This document shows positions 1 to 7,143 of a DNA stretch of 31,813 nt, one piece after another. Below the pieces are notes generated by a model, which was given only the letters and a program-made list of their open reading frames with translations, was not told the DNA's origin and made no database searches. The position numbers and the translations under genes were made by a program. The stretch is from Flavobacterium psychrophilum (GTDB lineage Bacteria > Bacteroidota > Bacteroidia > Flavobacteriales > Flavobacteriaceae). The first letter of the stretch is position 1. Every line of letters begins with the position of its first letter. The stretch covers positions 1 through 31,813 of the forward strand of contig CAMAQD010000030.1 of the NCBI GenBank assembly GCA_945860385.1, given 5' to 3'.

Positions 1-37
1 GCGTATAAAATTACCGCTTTTGTTCTAAATAGGCATG

Positions 38-73
38 TTATACGCATGTTTTTGCTAGTATTTATGCGTATAA
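38..73. repeat. GCGTATAA inverted-repeat cluster
   Basis: A perfect 10-bp inverted repeat, TTATACGCAT at 38-47 and ATGCGTATAA at 64-73, is separated by 16 bases. A third copy, GCGTATAA, lies at 1-8 and is itself an exact inverted partner of TTATACGC at 38-45. The three copies therefore alternate in orientation over 73 bp, just past the stop codon of the recombinase remnant at 111. There is no clean T-run typical of a terminator. The arrangement could be a recombination or attachment site of the lost element, or a structured 3' end. The sequence alone cannot decide, and the cluster may extend left of the window. Confidence 0.6.
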
Positions 74-110
74 TTTTTTACTTTATACTATACAAATTTA
101 ATTAAAAATC

Positions 111-262
111 TTACATATCAAAAGGATTAATGATGTTTTTTAAAGAAGTACTACTTACATAGGTATAAATCATAGTTGTTTTGGGACTGCTATGCCCTAA
201 TAGATTTTGAATATAGCGTAAATCATCACCATTGGTCTATAGTCGCTATAACGTAGTGTATT
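111..262 (-). pseudogene. Tyrosine recombinase (phage/Xer-type integrase), 3' remnant
   Basis: Reading the minus strand from 236 to 111 gives 41 codons and a stop. They match the C-terminal end of Xer/phage-type integrases: DLRYIQNLLGHSS, then TTMIYTYV, ending NPFDM. The conserved LGH histidine and the nucleophilic tyrosine (IYTYV) are present. The frame is closed just upstream by TAG (237-239). Another frame at 262-245 reads NTLRYS, which resembles the H-x-L-R-H-S box II with both histidines lost, so the gene probably continues upstream as a frameshifted, shortened relic. Nothing recognisable remains beyond about 275. It cannot make an active recombinase. It is likely the residue of an integrated element and is the only sign of a mobile element at the left edge. 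The C-terminal identity is confident; the upstream extension is tentative. Confidence 0.75.
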
Positions 263-360
263 ATTTAACACAATATAAAAATAATAATTGAAATACAAAT
301 CATCAAAAAAACTCTTAATATGTTGAATGCCTTTTACTTCAAAAAGTTTGAAAACAGCAA

Positions 361-1125
361 TCAAAATCCTTCAAAAACACCCAATCCAAACAAAGCAAAA
401 TCATATTTCACAGGATCGTTCGGGTCGAGTTCACGGAGTTTTAAATCGAGTTCTGCCAAGGCTTTTCCATCATTTTGTTTTCGGGTAAGTAAACCTAGTT
501 TTCGAGCCACATTTCCAGAATGAACATCCAAAGGACAAGATAAGAGAGAAGGCGAAATACTTTTCCAAATGCCTAAATCAACGCCTTTGTTGTCTTGGCG
601 ACACATCCATCGTAGGTACATATTAATTCTTTTCGCCGCGGAACCGTTCATTGGGTCAGAAATGTGTTTTTGGGTTCGGTTTTGATGAGGAATTTCGAAA
701 AACAGCTTCTTGAATTCGGAAATACTTTTTTGCATCGAATTATGTTCTTGATGTTTGGCGAAAACCGCTTCAAGACCACCGTGATTATTGTAAATATGCT
801 GCAAGCCTTTTATAAAACTCGAAAAATCCTGACCGTTGAAGGTTCTGTGTACAAAGGATTCTAGTCGTTTCAAATCCTCATTATTATGTGACATCACAAA
901 ATCATAAGGTGAATTCCCCATCAAATCCATCATTTTATGGGAATTTTTGATAATCATTTTGCGATTGCCCCAAGCGATGGTTGCACTCAAAAATCCAGCA
1001 ATTTCAATATCTTCTTTTTGCGAAAACAAATGCGGAATTTGTACAGGATCACTTTCAATAAAATCAAGCGTGTTGTATTGTATGACCTTTTCGTCGAGGA
1101 AAGATTTAAGTTCTGATTTATTCAT
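361..1125 (-). CDS. TIGR02757 family protein (DUF2400)
   Basis: A 254-residue soluble protein of the TIGR02757 (DUF2400) family, widespread in Bacteroidota and without an assigned biochemical role. Recognisable segments are the N-terminal LKSFLDEKV, then SDPVQIPHLFS, AGFLSATIAWGNRK and, near the C-terminus, HSGNVARKLGLL and DPNDPVKYDFALFGLG. No signal peptide or membrane segment is visible. The start at 1125 (MNKSELKSF) is preferred over an in-frame ATG at 1158 because family members begin there; it overlaps the stop of the preceding membrane-protein gene by 8 bp, which suggests translational coupling. It is the last gene of a three-gene minus-strand operon with the LolD-like ATPase and the membrane protein. 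The family assignment is from memory of its sequence pattern. Confidence 0.85.
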   Translation of the reverse strand: MNKSELKSFLDEKVIQYNTLDFIESDPVQIPHLFSQKEDIEIAGFLSATIAWGNRKMIIKNSHKMMDLMGNSPYDFVMSHNNEDLKRLESFVHRTFNGQDFSSFIKGLQHIYNNHGGLEAVFAKHQEHNSMQKSISEFKKLFFEIPHQNRTQKHISDPMNGSAAKRINMYLRWMCRQDNKGVDLGIWKSISPSLLSCPLDVHSGNVARKLGLLTRKQNDGKALAELDLKLRELDPNDPVKYDFALFGLGVFEGF

Positions 1126-2800
1126 TTTCGAGTGTGTTTTTTGAATAAAATCCATCACCTAAATTGGATGTTCTAAGTTGAGGTTTGAAATGGTATTTCT
1201 TTTTTAAATAGTCTATCTGAACTTTGTTTACACAAGGTAATTTGCCGTTTGCAGTTCCATAAAAGAAGAAGTTTTCTTTAGGGGAATAATACTCTAAATT
1301 GTCTTCTTTGATTTTTTCGAATTCTATTTCGGCATATTTCGAATTTTTTTTGGGTAGTACAATTTGAGTCCAGCTGTTTATTTCTTTTTGTTGATGCAGT
1401 TTGTTTTTTGTTAAATTAGGATACCCTATAATTTCTGTAAATATAAGAGGTACTAGTATGACGATTAGAAATAAATACAGCGTAGTCTTTATATTGATTT
1501 TAAAATAGTAAAAAATCGAGCCGAAAACGACAACGAACAAAAACACAAATTCAGGAAGAAAATAGCGGTATTGTGGGGAAGTAAAGAGTAAAATTAAAAA
1601 ATTGAGAGCAAAGACACTATATAAAAAAATATATTTTCTTTGATTTTTAAAGCCTTTGACAAATAGTCCAACTGCAAAAAGCAGAAGAATTCCAAAGTTG
1701 AAAACACGGTTTATTCCACCAAGATGAATCCAGGAATTTAATTTATCAAGGATTGTTGGATTTTTTAGAATGCTCGTTTTAAAATAACCTGAATTTTCGG
1801 TGATTTGGATAGCAAATTCTAATAATTTTTTGGGAATTGTCCAATCTTCGTTTAGGGGAAAAATATTTAATGGATAGAAAGGATATCCAGTTACAATGGC
1901 ATTTTTAAGGCACAAAACTATAATAATTATGGTGCTTGAAACAAGAAAGAAATAGATTCTTTTTTTGTTTTTATAAATCTGGTAGAAAATGATAAGAATC
2001 AGAGGCGCTACCGTGATTTTAATAAATACCAGATTTAGAAATACCAGCGTTGCAATTTTGGAATTTTCAAGAGTGTCCTCTTTTTCCATAAAATAATAAA
2101 AAAGTATTTGCGATAAGACGATAATTATCAAATCAGGAGATGGTGAGCTAATAAATTGAAAAAATAAAATATTGAATACCAGAATAAATCCAATCCAATG
2201 AATTTCGCCATTGATTTTGTTTCTTTTTTCAAATTCGGTTATAAAATAGATTGACGATAAGTTTAAAATTAAACCGTTGATGTCATTGATTCTTTCCGTT
2301 AAAAAATTGAAATTAAATCCAGCTTGTAAAACGTGAAAAGGAGAAGTCTGCCCAAAATAAATATGCAAATTTCCAAGACCTTTTACAAAGCCATATTCGT
2401 TTATCCACTTAATGGTTTGGATATAGTAGCTTTCATTATCAACAATAAAAGGAAATTGGCTGCATTTAAATAAGGAAAAAATAAAAATGGATACGAAGCT
2501 AAACTTTGAAATAGTGGAGAGTGACCGTAAATCGAATAGGATTTCTTTTATGCTTTCTTTGATTTCTTTTGATTTCCAATACGCTAAACCGATGCTAATT
2601 AAAAAATTGGCGATAAATACTTCCAACCCAATTTTAAAAAAGAAACTGCAAATGCTCAGTCCCAGACATTGGATAAAAATGCCTAAAAATATTGGAATGT
2701 AATTTCCTGAAGATTTTAATTTTAAAAGCGATTTCACTGCAATTCCAGACGGAATGAAAAAAAATAGGAGGATAATCCAGCTTAAAGCAATTAAAATCAT
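1118..2800 (-). CDS. Polytopic membrane protein, LIC_10190-like
   Basis: A 560-residue integral membrane protein with about a dozen hydrophobic segments spread over most of its length, for example around residues 3-25, 35-75, 100-112, 200-250, 265-300 and 370-460. A soluble, charged tail of about 85 residues follows. The segment FIVDNESYYIQTIKWINEYG followed by GLGNLHIYFGQTSPFHVLQ resembles membrane proteins annotated LIC_10190, whose layout recalls lipid-linked-sugar glycosyltransferases; that function is not demonstrated. The gene starts 5 bp after the stop of the LolD-like ATPase gene and overlaps the TIGR02757 gene, so the three are probably co-transcribed. Nothing in the sequence proves a functional link to the ATPase. 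The existence of the gene is certain; the family name is moderately sure. Confidence 0.8.
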   Translation of the reverse strand: MILIALSWIILLFFFIPSGIAVKSLLKLKSSGNYIPIFLGIFIQCLGLSICSFFFKIGLEVFIANFLISIGLAYWKSKEIKESIKEILFDLRSLSTISKFSFVSIFIFSLFKCSQFPFIVDNESYYIQTIKWINEYGFVKGLGNLHIYFGQTSPFHVLQAGFNFNFLTERINDINGLILNLSSIYFITEFEKRNKINGEIHWIGFILVFNILFFQFISSPSPDLIIIVLSQILFYYFMEKEDTLENSKIATLVFLNLVFIKITVAPLILIIFYQIYKNKKRIYFFLVSSTIIIIVLCLKNAIVTGYPFYPLNIFPLNEDWTIPKKLLEFAIQITENSGYFKTSILKNPTILDKLNSWIHLGGINRVFNFGILLLFAVGLFVKGFKNQRKYIFLYSVFALNFLILLFTSPQYRYFLPEFVFLFVVVFGSIFYYFKINIKTTLYLFLIVILVPLIFTEIIGYPNLTKNKLHQQKEINSWTQIVLPKKNSKYAEIEFEKIKEDNLEYYSPKENFFFYGTANGKLPCVNKVQIDYLKKKYHFKPQLRTSNLGDGFYSKNTLENE

Positions 2801-2805
2801 AACTT

Positions 2806-3480
2806 TTATTTAGAAATCAATCCATCCACCATTACCAATTTTCTATCCGCCATATTAGCTAGTTCTTCGTTGTGGGTTACAATGACGAAAGTTTGCCCAA
2901 ATTCATCCCGCAATTTGAAAAACAATTGATGTAAATTTTCGGCTGAATGGGTGTCCAAATTTCCCGAAGGTTCATCGGCAAAAATAATGGCAGGTTTGTT
3001 AATTAAGGCTCTCGCAACAGCCACACGTTGTTGTTCTCCGCCTGAAAGTTCATTGGGTTTGTGATTTATTCGATGTGAAAGTCCTAGATATTCGAGTAAT
3101 CTTTTGGCCTCAGTTTCGGTTTCATGACGCGATTTATTGGCAATATAGGCGGCAATATAGGCAGGAATGCAAACATTTTCCAAAGCCGTGAATTCCGGTA
3201 ACAATTGATGAAATTGGAAGATAAAACCCAGGTTCAAATTTCTGAATTTAGATAAAGTTTTGTCATTCATCGTCAGAATATCTTGGTCGTTGATGCGCAA
3301 TTCTATTCCGTTTTCTATTGTGGGCTTGTCTAATGTTCCAATAATTTGCAAAAGTGTTGTTTTTCCAGCACCCGAAGCACCTACGATAGAAACAATTTCG
3401 CCTTTTTTTATGTGTAAGTCAACTCCTTTGAGCACGTGAAGTTGGTCGTAATATTTATGAATGTTTTTTGCTTGTATCAT
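2806..3480 (-). CDS. lolD: ABC transporter ATP-binding protein, LolD-like
   Basis: A 224-residue ABC ATPase of the LolD/MacB subfamily, which energises lipoprotein release or similar inner-membrane machines. Visible motifs are Walker [10 protein letters not shown] (residues 34-42), the Q-loop glutamine in [12 protein letters not shown] (89), signature LSGGEQQ (145-151), Walker B IIFADEP (165-171), D-loop SGNLD and the switch histidine in VIVTHNEEL (about 203). The length is normal for LolD. No permease gene (LolC/E-like) is adjacent, so the partner must lie elsewhere. It is the first gene of the operon running down to the TIGR02757 gene. An exact 12-bp tandem duplication (3139-3150 and 3151-3162) encodes AYIA twice around residues 107-114, after the Q-loop, in the helical subdomain. 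The subfamily is confident; the substrate is not. Confidence 0.85.
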   Translation of the reverse strand: MIQAKNIHKYYDQLHVLKGVDLHIKKGEIVSIVGASGAGKTTLLQIIGTLDKPTIENGIELRINDQDILTMNDKTLSKFRNLNLGFIFQFHQLLPEFTALENVCIPAYIAAYIANKSRHETETEAKRLLEYLGLSHRINHKPNELSGGEQQRVAVARALINKPAIIFADEPSGNLDTHSAENLHQLFFKLRDEFGQTFVIVTHNEELANMADRKLVMVDGLISK

Positions 3481-3549
3481 GATTTGGAACTATTTTTACA
3501 AAGAAACAAAGATTTTGGTTATCATTCAGGAAATATTTTAATGGTTTCA

Positions 3550-3590
3550 ATATCTTCTAACTTCCATCTTCTAACCTCTAACTTCCCACT
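3550..3590. repeat. Degenerate TTCTAACTTC low-complexity repeat
   Basis: Tandem, imperfect units of the type CTTCTAAC, CTCTAAC, ACTTCC and ACTTC fill this stretch just upstream of the -7-like box of the small membrane-protein gene. A related stretch (CTTTTAAC, ATCTAACTTC) lies at 8297-8321 before the ferredoxin gene. No protein is encoded. From general familiarity this looks like the pyrimidine-rich intergenic filler seen in flavobacterial genomes. Its role is unknown. Confidence 0.5.
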
Positions 3591-3598
3591 TCAATTCG

Positions 3599-3606
3599 TA
3601 TCTTTG
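3599..3606 (+). promoter_or_regulatory. -7 promoter box TATCTTTG
   Basis: TATCTTTG matches the Bacteroidota sigma-A -7 consensus TAnnTTTG and lies 18 bp before the ATG at 3625. No convincing TTG -33 element is seen about 20 bp upstream, where the low-complexity TTCTAAC repeat sits. It is probably the promoter of the 101-residue membrane protein. Confidence 0.5.
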
Positions 3607-3624
3607 TTTTGAAAATTCGTTATA

Positions 3625-3930
3625 ATGAAAGATAAAATTCTTGAAGAAATTAAAAAAGAGGAAATTGGCAATAAAAACCGAAATCTTATTCTGGGAATTG
3701 CATTCGATGCGATAGGAATGTTGTCGTTTGCTATTCCTTATCTGGGAGAATTTTCAGATGTGATTTGGGCTCCGATGGCTGGATTTCTCATGACTTGGAT
3801 GTACAAAGGAACTGTTGGAAAAGTAGGTGGAATTTTTACTTTTTTGGAAGAAATTATTCCGTTTACCGATTTTATTCCTTCCTTTACATTGACTTGGATT
3901 TACAATTATTGGATAAAAAAAGAAAAATAA
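3625..3930 (+). CDS. Small conserved membrane protein, unknown function
   Basis: A 101-residue protein with a charged N-terminus (MKDKILEEIKKEE) and two or three hydrophobic segments, about residues 21-42, 48-60 and 83-96. It ends in a lysine-rich tail, IKKEK. No catalytic motif or signal peptide is visible and I do not recognise a characterised family. A TAnnTTTG box 18 bp upstream supports expression as a single gene. It converges with the minus-strand gene at 3932, leaving 1 bp between the two stop codons. An overlapping longer frame at 3765-4202 has no protein-like composition and was set aside. Confidence 0.75.
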   Translation: MKDKILEEIKKEEIGNKNRNLILGIAFDAIGMLSFAIPYLGEFSDVIWAPMAGFLMTWMYKGTVGKVGGIFTFLEEIIPFTDFIPSFTLTWIYNYWIKKEK

Positions 3931-3931
3931 T

Positions 3932-4243
3932 TTACTTTTTTTCTTCTCTGAAAAAAAATCCTAATCCCATACTTCGAAGCATTTTTTTTTCGAATGCCCA
4001 GAAAAATTTAAATTGCCCAAAAATAAATCCTATCAGCACCAAAAGAACTTGGTATATTGGGAAAATTAAAAGCAATCGAACAGGAGTAAACCACAAACCT
4101 AAATCTTCTTTTATAATTCCCAACCAAATACAAAACGGTTTCGACAACCAAGCCGATGCCGTTCCTGTTATTGCAAAAACGATAAATATGATGGTAAGCT
4201 GAAAATTAGATGTAATTCCCCAACGTTTTTTTAATTTCTCCAT
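3932..4243 (-). CDS. Small membrane protein, DUF6787-like
   Basis: A 103-residue protein beginning MEKLKKRWGITSNFQLTII, followed by two hydrophobic segments (about residues 14-34 and 58-80) and a basic C-terminus ending REEKK. The opening pattern matches small flavobacterial proteins catalogued as DUF6787, whose function is unknown. I make that assignment from memory and with moderate certainty. It lies between a convergent membrane-protein gene and the lipoprotein gene upstream (35 bp away), with which it may be co-transcribed. No enzymatic motif is visible. Confidence 0.7.
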   Translation of the reverse strand: MEKLKKRWGITSNFQLTIIFIVFAITGTASAWLSKPFCIWLGIIKEDLGLWFTPVRLLLIFPIYQVLLVLIGFIFGQFKFFWAFEKKMLRSMGLGFFFREEKK

Positions 4244-4277
4244 CTTAATTTAATATGATAATACAAATATACTCATA

Positions 4278-4754
4278 TTATCTTGGCGGTACATTACCAT
4301 AAAGTCTTTGATTATAGGTATTTTGAAAATAAATCATGTAGTTGTAAATTAAATAATTTACTTCATATCCATAGTCTATATTTCGGTCGTAATTGATCGA
4401 CATTTCATATAAATTTGGATTGTACCGTTGGGGTTGCATTACGCGATTATTCCATTCTGTTACATAAAATATATTTTTGTTTTCCAAATAAGATTGTGAA
4501 TGATAACCCCGAGGAAAGGATCTGCCAGCGAGCCAGGAACTGAAACCAGGGTCAATAATAATCACTTCATATTCTAGCGAATCATTGGCAATTCTTATAG
4601 TGTCATTTGTAATTTTCAACTCATTTTTTGCAATTTTTATGGTGTCATTTTTAACAGTCAAATTGCTCTCGGGAATAGCCACAACTGACTTTTTACTATT
4701 GCAACTAAGCAGTAGAAAGAAAATCAATGTTACTATGTAGAAATAATTTTTCAT
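4278..4754 (-). CDS. Lipoprotein, DUF6146-like
   Basis: A 158-residue exported lipoprotein. The hydrophobic signal FYIVTLIFFLLLSC puts the lipobox cysteine at residue 18. A spacer then holds short quasi-repeats of the type NDTIKIAKNELK and NDTIRIANDSLE (about residues 36-62). The folded part starts at YEVIIIDPGFSSWLAG and is rich in Tyr, Asn and Arg (EWNNRVMQPQRYNP, YDRNIDYGYEVNYLIYNY). This pattern matches proteins grouped as DUF6146 in Flavobacteriia, with no known role. The serA terminator ends about 65 bp upstream of its start, so it probably has its own promoter. Surface or periplasmic anchoring is inferred from the lipobox. Confidence 0.75.
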   Translation of the reverse strand: MKNYFYIVTLIFFLLLSCNSKKSVVAIPESNLTVKNDTIKIAKNELKITNDTIRIANDSLEYEVIIIDPGFSSWLAGRSFPRGYHSQSYLENKNIFYVTEWNNRVMQPQRYNPNLYEMSINYDRNIDYGYEVNYLIYNYMIYFQNTYNQRLYGNVPPR

Positions 4755-4810
4755 ACTAAAAGTCCGAATGATAAAATTACAAAAACAAATGTTTGATTAG
4801 TTGTTTTTTA

Positions 4811-4844
4811 ACAAAAAAAAAGGCTGCCTTTTCGGGACAGCCTT
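4811..4844 (-). terminator. Rho-independent terminator of serA
   Basis: Arms AAGGCTG (4820-4826) and CAGCCTT (4838-4844) form a stem. On the minus strand it is followed by a run of eight or more T (the A-run at 4813-4820). It lies 20 bp past the serA stop codon. Confidence 0.85.
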
Positions 4845-4864
4845 ATATCGATACGCTAAATTTT

Positions 4865-5815
4865 TTAGCCCAATAAACTTATAATTTGTGAAGCTAATTC
4901 AGTTCCAATTCTATCCTGAGCTTCTCCGGTTGCAGCTCCAATGTGTGGAGTCAAAGAAATTTTTGGGTGCATCAAAATGGTCATTTCTGGTTTTGGTTCG
5001 CTTTCGAAAACGTCTAATCCAGCAAATGATACTTTTCCTGAATCCAATGCTTTTATCAAAGCTACTTCGTCAATAACACCACCACGAGCACAGTTTACAA
5101 TTCCAACACCATCTTTCATAATCGCTAGTGCAGCTTCGTCAACGATGTAACCATCTTGAGCAGGAACGTGCAATGTGATAAAATCAGCTTCTTTGAATAA
5201 AGATTCCAATGATTGAGAAACGATTGTTGTAGTAATAGATTGTCCGTCGAAAAATTCCACTTTTACATCTACTTTTGGAATAAAACTATCGGCAGCAATC
5301 ACTTTCATACCAAGACCTAAAGCCATTTTTGCAGTAGCTTGACCAATACGTCCAATTCCAACAATTCCAAGCGTTTTTCCTCTTAATTCAGTTCCGTTGG
5401 CATACGCTTTTTTCAAACCTTCAAAGTTAGAATCGCCTTCAAGAGGCATATTTCTGTTGGAATCATGCAAAAAACGAACACCTGAAAATAAATGTGCAAA
5501 AACCAATTCTGCCACCGATTCCGATGAGGAAGCTGGCGTGTTTATTACATTTATTCCTTTGCTTTTAGCATAATCCACATCGATATTATCCATACCAACA
5601 CCACCACGTCCAATGATTTTTAGACCTGGACAAGCATCAATAATGTCTTTACGAACTTTCGTTGCACTTCTTACCAATACTACGCTTACATTGTTTTCGT
5701 TTACGAAATTAGCCACTTGTTCTTGTGCTACTTTTGTAGTTATAACTTCAAACCCACCTTTTTCTAAAGCTAGAATTCCACTTTTTGAAATTCCGTCATT
5801 GGCTAATACTTTCAT
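4865..5815 (-). CDS. serA: D-3-phosphoglycerate dehydrogenase
   Basis: A 316-residue D-isomer 2-hydroxyacid dehydrogenase. It probably oxidises 3-phosphoglycerate to 3-phosphohydroxypyruvate with NAD, the first step of serine synthesis. Seen: substrate-side motif GRGGVGMDNID (69-79), NAD-binding GIVGIGRIGQ (150-159) with Asp176 about 20 residues on, and the catalytic set Arg244 (NCARGG), Glu273 (ESEP) and His291 (TPHIG). It is the short form without a C-terminal ACT domain, so serine feedback inhibition is unlikely. It lies downstream of serC on the same strand, separated by a 164-bp gap full of repeats, and ends at a clear terminator. The neighbouring serC makes the phosphoglycerate role more likely than another hydroxyacid dehydrogenase. 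Confidence 0.92.
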   Translation of the reverse strand: MKVLANDGISKSGILALEKGGFEVITTKVAQEQVANFVNENNVSVVLVRSATKVRKDIIDACPGLKIIGRGGVGMDNIDVDYAKSKGINVINTPASSSESVAELVFAHLFSGVRFLHDSNRNMPLEGDSNFEGLKKAYANGTELRGKTLGIVGIGRIGQATAKMALGLGMKVIAADSFIPKVDVKVEFFDGQSITTTIVSQSLESLFKEADFITLHVPAQDGYIVDEAALAIMKDGVGIVNCARGGVIDEVALIKALDSGKVSFAGLDVFESEPKPEMTILMHPKISLTPHIGAATGEAQDRIGTELASQIISLLG

Positions 5816-5826
5816 TTCTTTTATAT

Positions 5827-5850
5827 CATTGCGAGGAACGAAGCAATCTC
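5827..5850. repeat. Dispersed repeat CATTGCGAGGAACGAAGCAA
   Basis: The 24-bp stretch CATTGCGAGGAACGAAGCAA plus TCTC begins 12 bp upstream of the serA start codon. It is close to a dispersed intergenic repeat known from many unrelated bacterial genomes, with ATTGC and GCAAT as its ends. It encodes nothing. Whether it affects serA translation is unknown. Recognition is from memory; only one copy lies in this window. Confidence 0.6.
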
Positions 5851-5880
5851 ATCCTCATATTAATTATTATTTTTTTTCTA

Positions 5881-5960
5881 GGAGCTTTTTCCCGCTATCC
5901 GTTACAATATTTTTTGTTTTTAAAGGAAAAACAAAAAATGATTTCCACTGCTATCGGGGC
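5881..5960. repeat. Composite GCTATC repeat with a perfect A/T hairpin
   Basis: Two GCTATC boxes (5894-5899 and 5950-5955) flank a perfect 13-bp inverted repeat, ATTTTTTGTTTTT at 5909-5921 and its complement at 5927-5939, with a five-base loop. The layout recalls a repeat family common between genes in Flavobacterium (GGATAGCGGGAAAAAGCTCC on the minus strand). The hairpin lies between serC and serA and has T-runs in both directions, so it could attenuate transcription from serC into serA. That effect is inference. Confidence 0.6.
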
Positions 5961-5979
5961 TAAGACATTCAGTTAAGAA

Positions 5980-7050
5980 TTAAATTTTATTTTCTAAATC
6001 TTTCATTACATCAACCAAAACTTGCACACTTTCTAATGGCATTGCGTTGTACATTGATGCTCTGTAACCACCCACTGAACGGTGACCAGGCAAACCAATA
6101 ATTCCGGCTTCTTTCAACATGGCATTGAAAGTATCGGTGTGCAAAGGAGTGTCTAATAAGAAAGTGGCGTTCATTGTAGAACGGTCTTCAACAACTGCAG
6201 TTCCTACGAATAAAGGGTTTCTATCAATTTCCGTATAAAGTAAATCTGCTTTTGCATTGTTTATTTTTTCGATAGCAGCAATTCCTCCAAGATTTTTCAA
6301 CCATTGCAAAGTCAATAGTGAAGCATAAATAGGGAAAACAGGTGGTGTATTGTACATACTTTCCGCTTTGATATGTTTTTCATAATCCAACATGCTTGGA
6401 ATATGGCGACCGTTTTTACCAAGAATTTCTTCTTTCACCACTACTAAAGTTGTTCCAGCTGGTCCCATATTTTTTTGAGCACCGGCGTAAATAATTCCAA
6501 ACTTAGAAAAATCAATGTTTCTGGAGAAAATATCAGAACTCATATCACAAACCATTGGGATATCCAAATCTGGAAATTCCTTCATTTGCGTTCCAAAAAT
6601 GGTATTGTTGCTCGTGCAATGAAAATAATCTGCATCGGCAGGAATAGTATATCCTTTAGGAACGTGGTTGTAATGTTCGTTTTTCGAAGAACCAACGATA
6701 ACAGTTTCTCCAAAAAATTTAGCTTCTTTAATAGCTGCACTTGCCCAAGTTCCAGAATCAAGATAAGCGGCTTTTCCGTTTTCTTTCATCAAGTTGTAGG
6801 GAGCCATCAAAAATTCCATACTTGCTCCGCCAGCAAGAAAAAGCGCTTGATAGCCTTTGCCTTCTAATCCTAAAAGTTCTAAGGCCAATGCACGAGCTTC
6901 CTCCATTACGGCAACGAAATCTTTGCTTCGGTGCGAAATTTCTAAAATGGACAAATCCGAATTGTTGAAATTTAATATGGCTTGTGCTGATTTTTCAAAA
7001 ACTTCTTGCGGTAAAATACAAGGTCCTGCGCTGTAGTTGTGTTTTTTCAT
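5980..7050 (-). CDS. serC: Phosphoserine aminotransferase
   Basis: A 356-residue PLP-dependent class V aminotransferase, converting 3-phosphohydroxypyruvate and glutamate to phosphoserine in serine synthesis. The start at 7050 (MKKHNYSAGPCILP) is chosen because the NYSAGP opening is the usual SerC N-terminus; an ATG 11 codons upstream (7083) would add residues not typical of the family. Seen: AGGASMEF (residues 73-80), the TW pair in DSGTWASAA (98-106), CDMSSDI (168-174), the PLP lysine in YAGAQKNMGPAG (Lys193), and C-terminal GHRSVGGYRASMYNA. The length is normal. It precedes serA on the same strand, which fits a shared pathway. No clear TAnnTTTG box was found directly upstream. Confidence 0.95.
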   Translation of the reverse strand: MKKHNYSAGPCILPQEVFEKSAQAILNFNNSDLSILEISHRSKDFVAVMEEARALALELLGLEGKGYQALFLAGGASMEFLMAPYNLMKENGKAAYLDSGTWASAAIKEAKFFGETVIVGSSKNEHYNHVPKGYTIPADADYFHCTSNNTIFGTQMKEFPDLDIPMVCDMSSDIFSRNIDFSKFGIIYAGAQKNMGPAGTTLVVVKEEILGKNGRHIPSMLDYEKHIKAESMYNTPPVFPIYASLLTLQWLKNLGGIAAIEKINNAKADLLYTEIDRNPLFVGTAVVEDRSTMNATFLLDTPLHTDTFNAMLKEAGIIGLPGHRSVGGYRASMYNAMPLESVQVLVDVMKDLENKI

Positions 7051-7143
7051 GGTGTAATTGATGTCCAAAAAATTAAGTTGCAAATTTCGGAAATCAGAGT
7101 TGAATAAGCGTTAAATAATTCGAAATAATTCGCTTATTTTTTT

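Noticed and set aside
3765..4202. A 145-codon open frame overlapping the small membrane protein and running into the DUF6787-like gene
   Set aside because: Its composition is Ser/Asn/Lys-rich without domain-like segments, and it overlaps two better genes on both strands. It is a frame shadow.
5613..5976. Plus-strand frames over the serA start and the serC-serA gap
   Set aside because: They read through the dispersed repeats (for example CEERS from the GCGAGGAACG element), which are known to create spurious frames.
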